A program made the position numbers and the translations under genes. Below, piece by piece: positions 26,011 through 34,531 of a DNA stretch of 64,000 bases (the stretch's first letter is position 1; each line of letters opens with the position of its first letter). This DNA is from Gemmiger formicilis (GTDB lineage: Bacteria; Bacillota; Clostridia; Oscillospirales; Ruminococcaceae), in NCBI RefSeq assembly GCF_024462815.1, contig NZ_JANGCG010000011.1, positions 1-64,000 on the forward strand, written 5' to 3'. The notes beneath the pieces were generated by a model that worked only from the letters and a program-made list of their open reading frames with translations, ran no database searches and was not told the DNA's origin.

Positions 26011-26709
26011 TCACTTCAAATCGGAATGCCTAAATCCCAAATAAGCGCCAAAATATAAAATGAATATCCACAAAAAATCTGTGAAAACAAATTGTACCAT
26101 AGATGGGGTAAATTGCTGCAATGCAATCAGTCGGAGCTGTCCCATTGGCAATATTCGCGAAATAAAGAGTGCCTGATCTCCATTCATCAAGAATATCATT
26201 AGGAAAAAGAGAACCATTGGGACAGCTAAAGTTTTTCCTATATCACGAAACAGAAGCGCAAAGAAGAACGGCAACAGGCACATTGCAAATAAAGAAACTA
26301 CAACTGCCAAAACGGTATAGAGATTGCCGCTAACACTCACGAAACTTTCTTTGAAGCAAACCCTACCAATCAATCCATGTACCAGTAATGGTAAAGCTAA
26401 AATCGTTATGCAGGCTATTTGATAGGCAATCAGTTTTGCAAGTAATACTTGTCCTCGGTTATGGCCTGCAATGATATATGATTGCAGCGTTCTTTGTCCA
26501 AAGTCATTTCCAACAAACAACGCAGAAAAGACGATTGCCAGAAAAAAGAGAATAGGCACATTATATAGCGATGCAAAGAATAGACTGGATGTTTCTCCAA
26601 TACTGTCTAACAGCAGCACACTGCTCAAAAAAAGATTAAACGTCACAATCCCCCAAAAGTACCGGCTATGAAACAGTTTATAAAACTCAGTATTTAGGAG
26701 ATTTAACAT
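26011..26709 (-). CDS. ABC-2-type permease (BcrB/LanE-like), subunit 1
   Basis: 232-aa membrane protein with six hydrophobic segments and the family opening LLNTEFYKLFHSRYFWG. GNDFGQRTLQSYI near residue 70 matches the ABC-2 FGxRT motif. Its start overlaps the ATPase stop by 23 bases. Two different permeases with one ATPase is the LanFEG arrangement. Confidence 0.82.
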   Translation of the reverse strand: MLNLLNTEFYKLFHSRYFWGIVTFNLFLSSVLLLDSIGETSSLFFASLYNVPILFFLAIVFSALFVGNDFGQRTLQSYIIAGHNRGQVLLAKLIAYQIACITILALPLLVHGLIGRVCFKESFVSVSGNLYTVLAVVVSLFAMCLLPFFFALLFRDIGKTLAVPMVLFFLMIFLMNGDQALFISRILPMGQLRLIALQQFTPSMVQFVFTDFLWIFILYFGAYLGFRHSDLK

Positions 26710-27625
26710 TTTCTGAACCTCCTATCTTACTTAAAAAGTAATCTTCCAATGTATCGCCGGATACAGAAAGCCCTGTAACGAGAATATGCGCATCCGACAA
26801 AACAGCCGCGACTTTTTCCAAATCATCAAGATAATCGTACAGGCGAATTGTCCCATCCGGCATCAACTTGAAATTTTCTGTATGAAGTTTTTCTTCCAAC
26901 ACAAGCAGCGCCTTTTGCGGGTCGGTAGCCTTGATTGCAATATGCCGTTTACACCGTTCATTCAATTCTTGATCGGAGATTTCTTCAATGATTTTTCCTT
27001 TGTCAATTAAAATAAATTCTGTTGCAGTTTGGTATAATTCTTCCAAAATATGGCTGGACACCAAAATTGTCATTCCATATTCCTTGTTCAAGGATTTCAG
27101 CAAATTTCTGACTTCGACAATCCCGGCAGGGTCAAGTCCGTTGATCGGTTCATCGAGAATTAAAAATTCTGGCGTGTTCAAGAGAGCGATTGCAATTCCC
27201 AGCCGTTGCCTCATACCCAAAGAAAAATTGCGAACACTCTTTTTGCCAGTGTCCTTTAAGCCAACCACATTCAAAGTTTTTTCAATCACTGTTTTATCGG
27301 GGATGCCGCGTTGGATGCGTTGTATCTCCATATTTTGATAAGCTGTCATGGCCGGAAATAGTGCAGGTGTTTCAATCATGCAGCCAATCCGCTTTCTCTG
27401 TTCCTGCAAATCTTTTGCCGAACTCTTTCCCCATAAGCCTAAAGTACCGCTGGTCGGGAATGCCAGCCCTGTAACCAATCGCAGAAAAGTAGTTTTACCT
27501 GCTCCGTTCTGACCGATAAAACCGTAGATTTTCCCTTTCTCAATTTGCAAGTCAATATGATCTAAGGCAACAGTATGCCGGTATTTTTTTGTCAGACTAT
27601 GTGCCTGTAAAATGATGGAACTCAT
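26687..27625 (-). CDS. ABC transporter ATPase (BcrA/LanF-like)
   Basis: 312-aa cytoplasmic ATPase. Walker A is GQNGAGKTT (about 38-46), the signature is NFSLGMRQRLGIA, and Walker B with catalytic Glu is FLILDEPINGLDP. The Q-loop and H-loop (VSSHILEEL) are intact. The 90-residue C-terminal extension (KRHIAIKATDPQKALLVLEEKL onward) is typical of bacitracin/lantibiotic self-protection ATPases. It follows the response regulator gene by about 100 bases, which probably hold the regulated promoter. Expected substrates are membrane-acting peptides such as bacitracin or lantibiotics; the exact one is unknown. Confidence 0.88.
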   Translation of the reverse strand: MSSIILQAHSLTKKYRHTVALDHIDLQIEKGKIYGFIGQNGAGKTTFLRLVTGLAFPTSGTLGLWGKSSAKDLQEQRKRIGCMIETPALFPAMTAYQNMEIQRIQRGIPDKTVIEKTLNVVGLKDTGKKSVRNFSLGMRQRLGIAIALLNTPEFLILDEPINGLDPAGIVEVRNLLKSLNKEYGMTILVSSHILEELYQTATEFILIDKGKIIEEISDQELNERCKRHIAIKATDPQKALLVLEEKLHTENFKLMPDGTIRLYDYLDDLEKVAAVLSDAHILVTGLSVSGDTLEDYFLSKIGGSENVKSPKY

Positions 27626-27721
27626 GTTATCAACCTCCTTTATGATTGATTGTAAGAGGCAATCATAAAGAATTTCTTAAATCCAAACAGAAATCTCTAA
27701 AAAATGTCTAAAGCCAGAGGT

Positions 27722-28405
27722 CTAATCTCTGGCTTTGTGTAAACGGTATCCAATACCCCAAACAGTATCAATAAAGTCCTTGTCCGGGCAAACGGCTTTT
27801 AATTTGTTACGGAGATTACTTATATGAACATTTAATGTGTTATCCTCACTGATATACTCGGTGTTCCAAACACTTTGAAATAAATTTGCTTTTGAGAATA
27901 TTTTATCCGGGTATTTCATCAGCAACTCTAAAATTGCAAATTCTTTTGCCGTCAAAGTCAATTCGCTGCCTTGCAAAAAGGCGGTATTATCGTTCAAATC
28001 CAAAATCAAATCGCCATGACGTAAATAGGTAGGAGTATCTTTTTGAAACTGCACTCGACGGAGATTACTTTCAATTCTGGCCAGAACTTCCTCCATATCA
28101 AACGGTTTTGTAATATAATCATCTGCACCGAGACGCAGTAAATCTATTTTGTTTTGCGTTGTTCCTTTGGCAGAAATAATGATGATTGGAACCGTAGAAC
28201 ATTCTCTTACCGCTGTAAGTACGGTATCACCATTTCGATATGGAAGCATAATATCAAGCAAAATCAAGTCGATATTATTTTCCCGCAGGCAATCCAATAC
28301 ATGAAGCCCGTCATATTGGCAAAAAACTTCATATCCATTTTCCTGCAAAAATTCAGCTAATAACTTGCTGATTTCCAAATCATCCTCAACCAACAGAATT
28401 TTCAT
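27722..28405 (-). CDS. OmpR-family response regulator
   Basis: 227-aa regulator. The receiver domain has acidic EDD at 7-9, the phosphorylated Asp at 51 (LILLDIMLP) and Lys in ITKPFD. The C-terminal winged helix follows (LTAKEFAILELLMKYPDKIFSKANLFQSVW, VWGIGYRL). It partners the kinase encoded at the end of the same operon, with the transporter genes between them. It overlaps the HTH gene upstream by 20 bases. Confidence 0.93.
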   Translation of the reverse strand: MKILLVEDDLEISKLLAEFLQENGYEVFCQYDGLHVLDCLRENNIDLILLDIMLPYRNGDTVLTAVRECSTVPIIIISAKGTTQNKIDLLRLGADDYITKPFDMEEVLARIESNLRRVQFQKDTPTYLRHGDLILDLNDNTAFLQGSELTLTAKEFAILELLMKYPDKIFSKANLFQSVWNTEYISEDNTLNVHISNLRNKLKAVCPDKDFIDTVWGIGYRLHKARD

Positions 28406-28586
28406 TTTCGTTTTTCACCTGCTTTTTATATCGTCTATCAGCGGGTTTGTCTGTTTCCTTGGGGATCAACCAAACACCGGCCATTTTCACAGCGCTGGGA
28501 ATACGGCCCTCGACGCAGTAATAGTTGACTTGACGGGACGAAACGCCCCATTTCTCGCTTGCCTCTTTGAGTGTCATATAGTCCAT
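28386..28586 (-). CDS. Small helix-turn-helix protein
   Basis: 66-aa DNA-binding protein of the excisionase/MerR-like HTH_17 kind (LKEASEKWGVSSRQVNYYCVEGRIPSAVKMAGVWLIPKET), with a basic tail. It overlaps the response regulator gene and probably controls the cargo operon or the divergent mob promoter. Similar small HTH genes often begin regulatory operons in ICEs. Confidence 0.75.
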   Translation of the reverse strand: MDYMTLKEASEKWGVSSRQVNYYCVEGRIPSAVKMAGVWLIPKETDKPADRRYKKQVKNENENSVG

Positions 28587-28739
28587 ATTTGCACCTCCGA
28601 CAACATTTCTTATTATATTTCATTTGTTCGAAGAATACAAGGCATGATATATCTATCATATATTTGTGCTCATATCTCGGTACAATGCAGCCAAAATCTC
28701 CGTTTCAAATTGTAGTATTGATAGAGGGGAAAACGAGGG

Positions 28740-28850
28740 AAGGGTTACGATAGCAAGCACAGCAAGCGAGTACCCGCTTGCGAATTTTGAGATTTTCAGG
28801 TCCCTTACCCGGAAATTCAAAATTGCTTGTTGGGATAGTCCCAAACCCTT
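28740..28850. other. Candidate origin of transfer (oriT) of the ICE relaxase
   Basis: Directly ahead of mobC, 110 bases carry four perfect inverted repeats: AAGGGTT/AACCCTT (28740-28746, 28844-28850) as outer arms, GCAAGCG/CGCTTGC (28762-28768, 28775-28781), AATTTTGA/TCAAAATT (28783-28790, 28817-28824) and TTGGGA/TCCCAA (28830-28844). Nested hairpins next to mobC and a relaxase are the usual design of an oriT. The nick site is not identified. Confidence 0.6.
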
Positions 28851-28870
28851 ATGAAGAACGGAGGCGGCGA

Positions 28871-29200
28871 ATGGCAAACCGAAAGCGGAATATTCAAATG
28901 AAATTCTATGTCACGGAGGATGAAAAACGGCTCATAGACGAAAAAATGAGCCAGTTACCGACACGCAGATATGGCGCCTACCTCCGAAAGATGGCGATTG
29001 ACGGGTATATCATCTACACCGACACCACGGAGATCAAAGCGTTTACCTCGGAACTGTCCGCCATCGGCAGGAACATCAACCAGATAGCCAAGCGGATCAA
29101 CGCCGGAGGTCCTGCGTATCAGGCCGATATGGACGAGATACGGGAAAGGCTGGACGAGATATGGCAGTTACAAAGACGCATCCTATCAAGTCAACGCTGA
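28871..29200 (+). CDS. mobC: MobC-like relaxosome protein
   Basis: 109-aa accessory protein with a ribbon-helix-helix-like start (RNIQMKFYVTEDEKRLIDEKM) and the MobC signature in its C-terminal half (ELSAIGRNINQIAKRINAGG). It binds oriT and helps the relaxase open the strand. GGAGGCGG precedes the ATG. It overlaps the relaxase gene by 40 bases. Confidence 0.88.
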   Translation: MANRKRNIQMKFYVTEDEKRLIDEKMSQLPTRRYGAYLRKMAIDGYIIYTDTTEIKAFTSELSAIGRNINQIAKRINAGGPAYQADMDEIRERLDEIWQLQRRILSSQR

Positions 29201-30501
29201 AAGCCGCCATTGACTATATCTGCAACCCGGAAAAGACGGACGGAAAGCTGCTTGTATCCTCCTATGGCTGCGCCGCCGAAACGGCAGATATTGAATTTGC
29301 CTGGACCCGCCGCCATGCCATCGACAAGGGAACGAACCTGGGGCGCCACCTGATCCAAGCCTTTCAGCCTGGGGAGGTTACGCCGGAACAGGCCCATGAA
29401 ATAGGCATGGAGCTTGCAAAAGAAATCCTGGGTGGCAAGTATGAATTTGTACTTACCACTCACATAGACAAAAATCATGTTCATAACCACCTGATTTTCA
29501 ATGCGGTCAGTTTTGCGGATCATAAGCACTATCATTCCAACAAGCGGAGTTATCACTATATCCGCCGCACCTCGGATCGGCTTTGCAAGGAACACGGTCT
29601 GTCTGTCATCATCCCAGGACAGGACAAGGGCAAGAGCTATATTGAACATCAGGCTACGCAGAACGGCACCAGCTATAAGGCAAAGCTGAAAGCGGCCATT
29701 GACCGGCTCCTGCCAGCCTGTCCCGATTTAGAAGAACTGCTTCGCTGCCTGCAGAGAGAAGGCTATGAGATCAAGCGGGGCAAATATATCTCCGCCAGAG
29801 CGCCGGATCAGGAACGGTTTACCCGTCTGAAAACTTTGGGGATGGACTACACCGAAGAAGCCCTTGCCGCCCGAATTGCCGGACGCTCCAGACCTTCCCG
29901 CCAGCCGAAACAGCAAAACGGAAAAATCAGTCTGCTCATTGATATCCAGAACAATATCAAGGCACAGCAGAGCGCAGGCTTCACCCATTGGGCGAAGCTG
30001 AACAATCTGAAACAAGCCGCCAAGACCATGAATTTCCTGACCGAACACGGGATAAGCAGTTATGGAGAACTGGAAAGCAAATTGACCGCAATATCCGCAC
30101 GCAGGGATACCGCTCATGCAGAGATCAAGCGGATAGAAAGTAGAAGTGCCGAACTTGCCCTTGTGATGAAGCATGCCGGAACTTACCGTCAGCTAAAGCC
30201 ACTTTATGACCGATACCGTAAATCGAATGATAAAGAAAAGTTCCTGCGGGGGCATGAGAGCGAGATCATCCTTTTTGAAGCGGCCGCCAGAGAATTGAAA
30301 CGGCTGGGGGCTGTACCGCTGCCGACAACGGAAAGCATGAAAACGGAGCTTGCCAATCTCAGCGCAGAAAAGGAACGCCTTCTTGCGGAGTACAAAACCG
30401 CAAGAACCGAAGCCCAGAAATACGAGACCGTCAAGCAAAATGTGGATGCACTGCTGGCCGTTCCAAAAGAATTAAACCATGCGCATGATTTTCAATTATA
30501 A
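29161..30501 (+). CDS. MOBP-type relaxase
   Basis: 446-aa DNA-nicking enzyme that starts conjugal transfer. The histidine triad is HIDKNHVHNHLIFN (about residues 101-114). The probable catalytic Tyr lies in the N-terminal segment AAIDYICNPEKT (Y19). The C-terminal half is a charged coiled region. The last residues (KELNHAHDFQL) are immediately followed by the promoter of the AT-rich conflict cassette, so the natural tail was probably replaced when the cassette inserted. The N-terminal relaxase domain is intact, so the enzyme may still work. Confidence 0.88.
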   Translation: MAVTKTHPIKSTLKAAIDYICNPEKTDGKLLVSSYGCAAETADIEFAWTRRHAIDKGTNLGRHLIQAFQPGEVTPEQAHEIGMELAKEILGGKYEFVLTTHIDKNHVHNHLIFNAVSFADHKHYHSNKRSYHYIRRTSDRLCKEHGLSVIIPGQDKGKSYIEHQATQNGTSYKAKLKAAIDRLLPACPDLEELLRCLQREGYEIKRGKYISARAPDQERFTRLKTLGMDYTEEALAARIAGRSRPSRQPKQQNGKISLLIDIQNNIKAQQSAGFTHWAKLNNLKQAAKTMNFLTEHGISSYGELESKLTAISARRDTAHAEIKRIESRSAELALVMKHAGTYRQLKPLYDRYRKSNDKEKFLRGHESEIILFEAAARELKRLGAVPLPTTESMKTELANLSAEKERLLAEYKTARTEAQKYETVKQNVDALLAVPKELNHAHDFQL

Positions 30502-30521
30502 CAGAAATAATGGAAGCTATA

Positions 30522-30550
30522 TTGACCTATCTTTCTAACCAAAGTATAAT
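30522..30550 (+). promoter_or_regulatory. Promoter of the ABC-three-component cassette
   Basis: TTGACC at 30522-30527, a 17-base spacer and a perfect TATAAT at 30545-30550, 35 bases before the first cassette gene's ATG. Confidence 0.8.
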
Positions 30551-30584
30551 GATTATGGATTATTATATGTACTGGGGTGAGAAG

Positions 30585-31328
30585 ATGTCGAACAAGGCTA
30601 CTATTTCAAGGAGAGATGAGCGATTGCTACATACAAAAAGCGGAAATCGTTGTGCCATGTGCAAGACAATTTTGGTCGATGTTGGAAACCCTTCTGCTGC
30701 ATGTGTTGGTGAAAACGCTCATATTTATGGTGAAAAGCCTGATGCTGCACGATATGACGCAACTAAAGATTCTTCTTTCGTAAATAGTGAACAAAATTTA
30801 ATTTTTCTTTGCTGCAACTGTCACAAAAAGATTGATACGGATGTGGCTTCATATCCAGCAAATGAACTATTCGCTCTAAAAGCGCAACACGAACAATGGG
30901 TTACACAAAAATTAGAAGAAAAATCTATTTCTTACAGCTTTGCTGAATTAGAAGTACTGGCAAAGTATTTGGTATCATCAACAGCGTCTGCGCAAACAAC
31001 ATCATCTTTTTCTCTGTTGAAAATTGATGAGAAAATCAAGAAAAATTCTTTGATAGATGTTCAAGGATATATAACGATGGGGTTATCCAGCAATTTCACG
31101 ATTGCAGATTACTTAAACAGACACCCGGACCCGTTATTTGCTGCAAAATTGACTAATATTATGGCTCAAAAGTATCGAGACCTGAAGTCGAGTGGATTAG
31201 ATAACTATGAAATCTTTGATGAGCTTTGGACTTTTGCAAGCGGGAATAATTCTGATTTTTCCTATAAAGCGGCAGGTCTTGGCATACTAACCTACTTTTT
31301 CGAAAAGTGTGAGGTGTTCGAAAAATGA
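30585..31328 (+). CDS. HNH-nuclease effector of an ABC-three-component-type system
   Basis: 247-aa protein. Residues 20-85 form an HNH/McrA-type nuclease fold: zinc ligands C23/C26 and C76/C79, and catalytic-type H46 (NAHIYGE), N71 (SEQNLIFLC) and H80 (CCNCHKKID). Residues 100-247 are a helical domain without a family I can name, matching the position of the ABC-3C C-terminal effector adaptor. Start at 30585 is set by GGGGTGAG and the conserved ISRRDERLL opening. It overlaps the middle gene by four bases (ATGA). Codon use is AT-rich compared with the ICE. In ABC-3C conflict systems the ATPase is thought to sense foreign DNA and the effector to cut it; that is inference for this copy. Confidence 0.8.
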   Translation: MSNKATISRRDERLLHTKSGNRCAMCKTILVDVGNPSAACVGENAHIYGEKPDAARYDATKDSSFVNSEQNLIFLCCNCHKKIDTDVASYPANELFALKAQHEQWVTQKLEEKSISYSFAELEVLAKYLVSSTASAQTTSSFSLLKIDEKIKKNSLIDVQGYITMGLSSNFTIADYLNRHPDPLFAAKLTNIMAQKYRDLKSSGLDNYEIFDELWTFASGNNSDFSYKAAGLGILTYFFEKCEVFEK

Positions 31329-31564
31329 TTTTGCCGGACAAAAATATAAAACTTGAGTATTCTTTATTAAACTGTGGTGCCATCGTATTAGATGAAATTT
31401 CTGAACCGCAGACCGTATCGTTACTATGGGATAAATCTAAAAATCATGAAACTTTAGCAAATTATGAGAAATTTTTGCTGACGTTAGATTTTCTGTATTT
31501 AATTGATGCCATTACTATAAAGGATGGTTTGATTGTGAGGTGTAAGAATGATTCACTCAGTTAG
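31325..31564 (+). CDS. ABC-three-component middle component (MC6-like)
   Basis: 79-aa small protein beginning MILPDKNIKLEYSLLNCGAIVLDEI and ending with the pattern LLTLDFLYLIDAITIKDGLIV. This resembles middle component 6 of ABC-3C systems as I know them, a small winged-helix-like linker between effector and ATPase. Four-base overlap upstream and a 17-base overlap downstream show a tightly coupled operon. Confidence 0.78.
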   Translation: MILPDKNIKLEYSLLNCGAIVLDEISEPQTVSLLWDKSKNHETLANYEKFLLTLDFLYLIDAITIKDGLIVRCKNDSLS

Positions 31565-33311
31565 AAGCAATAATCCAAAATTCAAACCGGTAGTGTTTCA
31601 TTCTGGTTTTAATGTTGTTTTGGCGGATCGTAAGCGTGGTAGTGATACCGAAGAAAAGCGTACACGAAATGGCGCTGGAAAAACAACATTAGTTGAGATC
31701 ATACATTTTTGCTTGGGTTCTCAGGTGAATCGAAATTCCGTATTTAAGAATGAAAATCTTAAAGGCTGGTCTTTCATCTTAGAAATAGATATCAAAGGGA
31801 AAGCATATAGTATCGAACGCTTTACGGATTGTCCAGGAAAACTTTATATTGACGGAGATTTATCATCTCTCAACTTTGACTGTAAGTATGATAAATCCCA
31901 ACATAGTTACTATGTTTCACCCGGCACTTTTAATAGAGCAATGCTATCTGAGTTCTATGGTATTGAAACAGTTGACAATAATCAGCAACATGTTCCATCC
32001 TTTCGAGAATTGATTTCTTATGCTATCCGCAAAAATGTTGAAGGATATAAAAGTGCATTTGAGTTTTTCTCCCGTCAAAAAGCTTCTAGCGTACAAGTAT
32101 GCAATGCTTACTTTCTGAATCTAAGCATGGAATACGCCTCTCAATTTCAGAGTCTAAAGGAGAAGAAGAAAGGCATTGATGATTACAAACAAGCTGCAAA
32201 ATCTGGTGTCATAGGAACATTTAGTCTAAACATTGGAGAACTAAGTACAGAAGTTATCACTCGCCAAAATGATGTCGATAAGCTCAAAGAACAGTTAGAA
32301 TCTTTTCAAGTTCATCCCCAGTATGAGGATATTTCTAAGGATGCTAATAATTTGACTGAGCAGATTCATATATGCACAAATACGCTTGTTCTTCGCCAAC
32401 AACTACTGGAAAGGTATCAGACAAGTTATAGTGATGAAACACCGAGCCTGCCCGTTGTTGATATTGAAAAAATATATGCTGAAGCGGGAGTCTTGTTTCA
32501 AGACTCAATTCTTCGACCACTTTCCGAAGTAATCAATTTTCACAAAGCGATTGTTACAAATCGTAAAGAATATCTCCATAGTGAAATTATGTCTCTGCGA
32601 AAAGAAATTGATGAGCTAAATGAAAAAATTGCGAATCTCAGTTCTCAGCGGGCGGAACGAATGAAAATACTGGAAACTCATGGTGCATTAGCTGAGTATA
32701 TACTCATTCAAGATCGATATGCAAAAGCAAAGCAACTTTTGGAAGACGCAAAAAAGAGGCTCGAATCAGCAGAATATATTGAAGATAGTAAAAGCCACTT
32801 AAAAATTGAAAGTCAAGAGCTTTTGATAAAATCGCGCCAAGATTATAACGAAAGAATCCAAACTCGTGAACAAGCTATTTCTTTATTTAAGGCGAATACG
32901 GAATTTTTATATCGTGAAGCTGGTACACTGACGATTGATTTGAATGAAAATGGATATTCTTTTGGCGTTGATATTAAGAGCTCTCGAAGTCAAGGCGTAA
33001 ACTACATGAAGGTTTTCTGCTATGATATGGTTCTTGCTGAACTTGGACATTCAAGGACTCAATATCCTGACTTTCTGGTGCATGATAGTACAATTTTTGA
33101 TGGAGTAGATGAGCGGCAAGTTGCAAGAGCATTGATGCTTGCTCTGTTAAAAAGTAGTGAACTCGGATTTCAATATATATGCCTTATCAATTCTGATATG
33201 ATACCATATCAGGAATTTGATGATGAGTTTACCCATCAATTCAACAGCAGTATTGTCCTTCGCATTTCAGACGAACAAGAGGATGGCGGTTTATTAGGAA
33301 TTCGGTTCTGA
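31548..33311 (+). CDS. ABC-three-component ATPase (SMC/RecN-like, DUF2326)
   Basis: 587-aa SMC-like ATPase. Walker A is NGAGKTTLVE at 41-50, preceded by a short insertion (KRGSDTEEKRTR). A long coiled coil fills about residues 200-460 with QLLERYQTSYS at its middle. The C-terminal half carries the DUF2326-like core (YMKVFCYDMVLAEL) and Walker B-like FLVHDSTIFDGVDERQ. It is the DNA-sensing motor of the three-gene cassette. The gene ends 15 bases before a strong hairpin terminator. Confidence 0.85.
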   Translation: MIHSVRSNNPKFKPVVFHSGFNVVLADRKRGSDTEEKRTRNGAGKTTLVEIIHFCLGSQVNRNSVFKNENLKGWSFILEIDIKGKAYSIERFTDCPGKLYIDGDLSSLNFDCKYDKSQHSYYVSPGTFNRAMLSEFYGIETVDNNQQHVPSFRELISYAIRKNVEGYKSAFEFFSRQKASSVQVCNAYFLNLSMEYASQFQSLKEKKKGIDDYKQAAKSGVIGTFSLNIGELSTEVITRQNDVDKLKEQLESFQVHPQYEDISKDANNLTEQIHICTNTLVLRQQLLERYQTSYSDETPSLPVVDIEKIYAEAGVLFQDSILRPLSEVINFHKAIVTNRKEYLHSEIMSLRKEIDELNEKIANLSSQRAERMKILETHGALAEYILIQDRYAKAKQLLEDAKKRLESAEYIEDSKSHLKIESQELLIKSRQDYNERIQTREQAISLFKANTEFLYREAGTLTIDLNENGYSFGVDIKSSRSQGVNYMKVFCYDMVLAELGHSRTQYPDFLVHDSTIFDGVDERQVARALMLALLKSSELGFQYICLINSDMIPYQEFDDEFTHQFNSSIVLRISDEQEDGGLLGIRF

Positions 33312-33320
33312 AAATAAGCA

Positions 33321-33425
33321 AAAAAATGGGAGTACAGCTAGTCAGATGAATTGAGAAGCTGTACTCCCATTTTGCGTAATAAAAAGTGTTTGAATCGGGC
33401 TTTTTAGTATGGCAATAAAACGCAT
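33321..33425. repeat. Hairpin repeat, copy 1 (left of BRO-N gene)
   Basis: A 17-bp perfect stem AAAATGGGAGTACAGCT/AGCTGTACTCCCATTTT (33324-33340, 33357-33372 or so) acts as terminator for the ATPase gene. The following tract TTTTGCGT...AAAGTGTTTGAA is shared with copy 2 at 34411-34495. Together the copies frame the BRO-N gene as a cassette. Confidence 0.8.
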
Positions 33426-33529
33426 GAACATTCCAACAATACCCACTATGGCGAAATTTTCTTCTCATATGGAAATAGAAACACATTCATGTTAAAATTA
33501 AAATACATACTCTAAGGAGGTTGAAGCAC

Positions 33530-34408
33530 ATGGACGAGAATAATTCCATCCAGCTTTTTGAAGATAGAAAAATACGCACCGCATGGGACGAAGAACAAGA
33601 AGAATGGTATTTCTCTGTTGTGGATGTTATTGCTGTCCTGACAGATAGCTCTAATCCAACAGACTACCTCAAAAAAATGCGTAAGCGTGATGAACAGCTT
33701 GCAAGCTACCTGGGGACAAATTGTCCCCAGGTAGCAATGATGGGTGCAACAGGCAAAAAGCGTAAAGTGTTGGCGGCAACGGCTGAACAGATTTTACGCA
33801 TTATTCAGTCCATCCCATCACCTAAGGCTGAACCGTTCAAACTCTGGCTTGCGCAGGTCGGCCGTGAACGCATTGAAGAAACGATTGACCCGGAACAGGC
33901 AATCGACCGTGCATTAGAGACCTATCAAAAAAAGGGATATGATACAGACTGGATTCATCAGCGACTTCTTTCTATCCGTGTCCGTAATGAGCTTACCGCG
34001 GAATGGCAGGAGCGCGGCGTACAGCAAGGCAAAGAATATGCCATTCTCACCGATGAGATTACGAAAGCATGGTCCGGCATGACTACTCGGCAATATAAGA
34101 AGCTGAAAGGTCTGAAAAAAGAAAACCTTCGTGATAATATGAGCACGATGGAAATTGTTCTGAATATGCTGGCAGAGGCAACAACCACAGAACTGTCAAA
34201 AGCACATCAGCCGGAAGGCTTTTCTGAAAGTCAAAAGATTGCCCGTCGCGGCGGCAGCTATGCCGGTCAGGTTCGACAGGATATTGAAAAGGATACCGGG
34301 CGACCAGTCATTACATCGCAGAGCGCCGCACAGCTTAATGCCGTAGTCGTTGACATGATAGAAAGTGTAGCGGAAACGGAAAAACCTGATAATGACGAAA
34401 ACAAATAA
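33530..34408 (+). CDS. BRO-N domain protein (phage antirepressor / DinD-like)
   Basis: 292-aa protein. Residues 1-110 form a BRO-N domain (IRTAWDEEQEEWYFSVVDVIAVLTDSSNPTDYLKKM, then ILRIIQSIPSPKAEPFKLWLAQVG). The C-terminal half (ITKAWSGMTTRQYKKLKGLKKENLRDNM, then GSYAGQVRQDIEKDTGRPVITSQSA) is like DinD-type DNA-damage-inducible proteins. ATG 33530 has AAGGAGG nine bases upstream; a TTG just after that site is less likely. DNA binding and control of a prophage-like switch are the usual roles. It is the only gene between two diverged hairpin repeats. Confidence 0.82.
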   Translation: MDENNSIQLFEDRKIRTAWDEEQEEWYFSVVDVIAVLTDSSNPTDYLKKMRKRDEQLASYLGTNCPQVAMMGATGKKRKVLAATAEQILRIIQSIPSPKAEPFKLWLAQVGRERIEETIDPEQAIDRALETYQKKGYDTDWIHQRLLSIRVRNELTAEWQERGVQQGKEYAILTDEITKAWSGMTTRQYKKLKGLKKENLRDNMSTMEIVLNMLAEATTTELSKAHQPEGFSESQKIARRGGSYAGQVRQDIEKDTGRPVITSQSAAQLNAVVVDMIESVAETEKPDNDENK

Positions 34409-34410
34409 AA

Positions 34411-34495
34411 AAAGTGGGAGTACAGCCAATCGGATGAACCGAAAAGTTGTACTCCCGTTTTGCGTGACAGAAAGTGTTTGAAATCAAGCCTTTTT
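34411..34495. repeat. Hairpin repeat, copy 2 (right of BRO-N gene)
   Basis: Arms GGGAGTACAGC and GTTGTACTCCC (34416-34426, 34446-34456) pair with one wobble. The downstream TTTTGCGTGAC...AAAGTGTTTGAA tract aligns with copy 1. The copies differ at many positions, yet stem pairing is preserved by paired or wobble changes. Confidence 0.8.
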
Positions 34496-34531
34496 CTTCA
34501 TGTGCCAGCAAGCAGACCGACACATGAAAAA

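Noticed and set aside
33321-34495. Insertion sequence around the BRO-N gene
   Set aside because: No transposase and no target-site duplication could be found; the flanking repeats are direct hairpin copies, not terminal inverted repeats.
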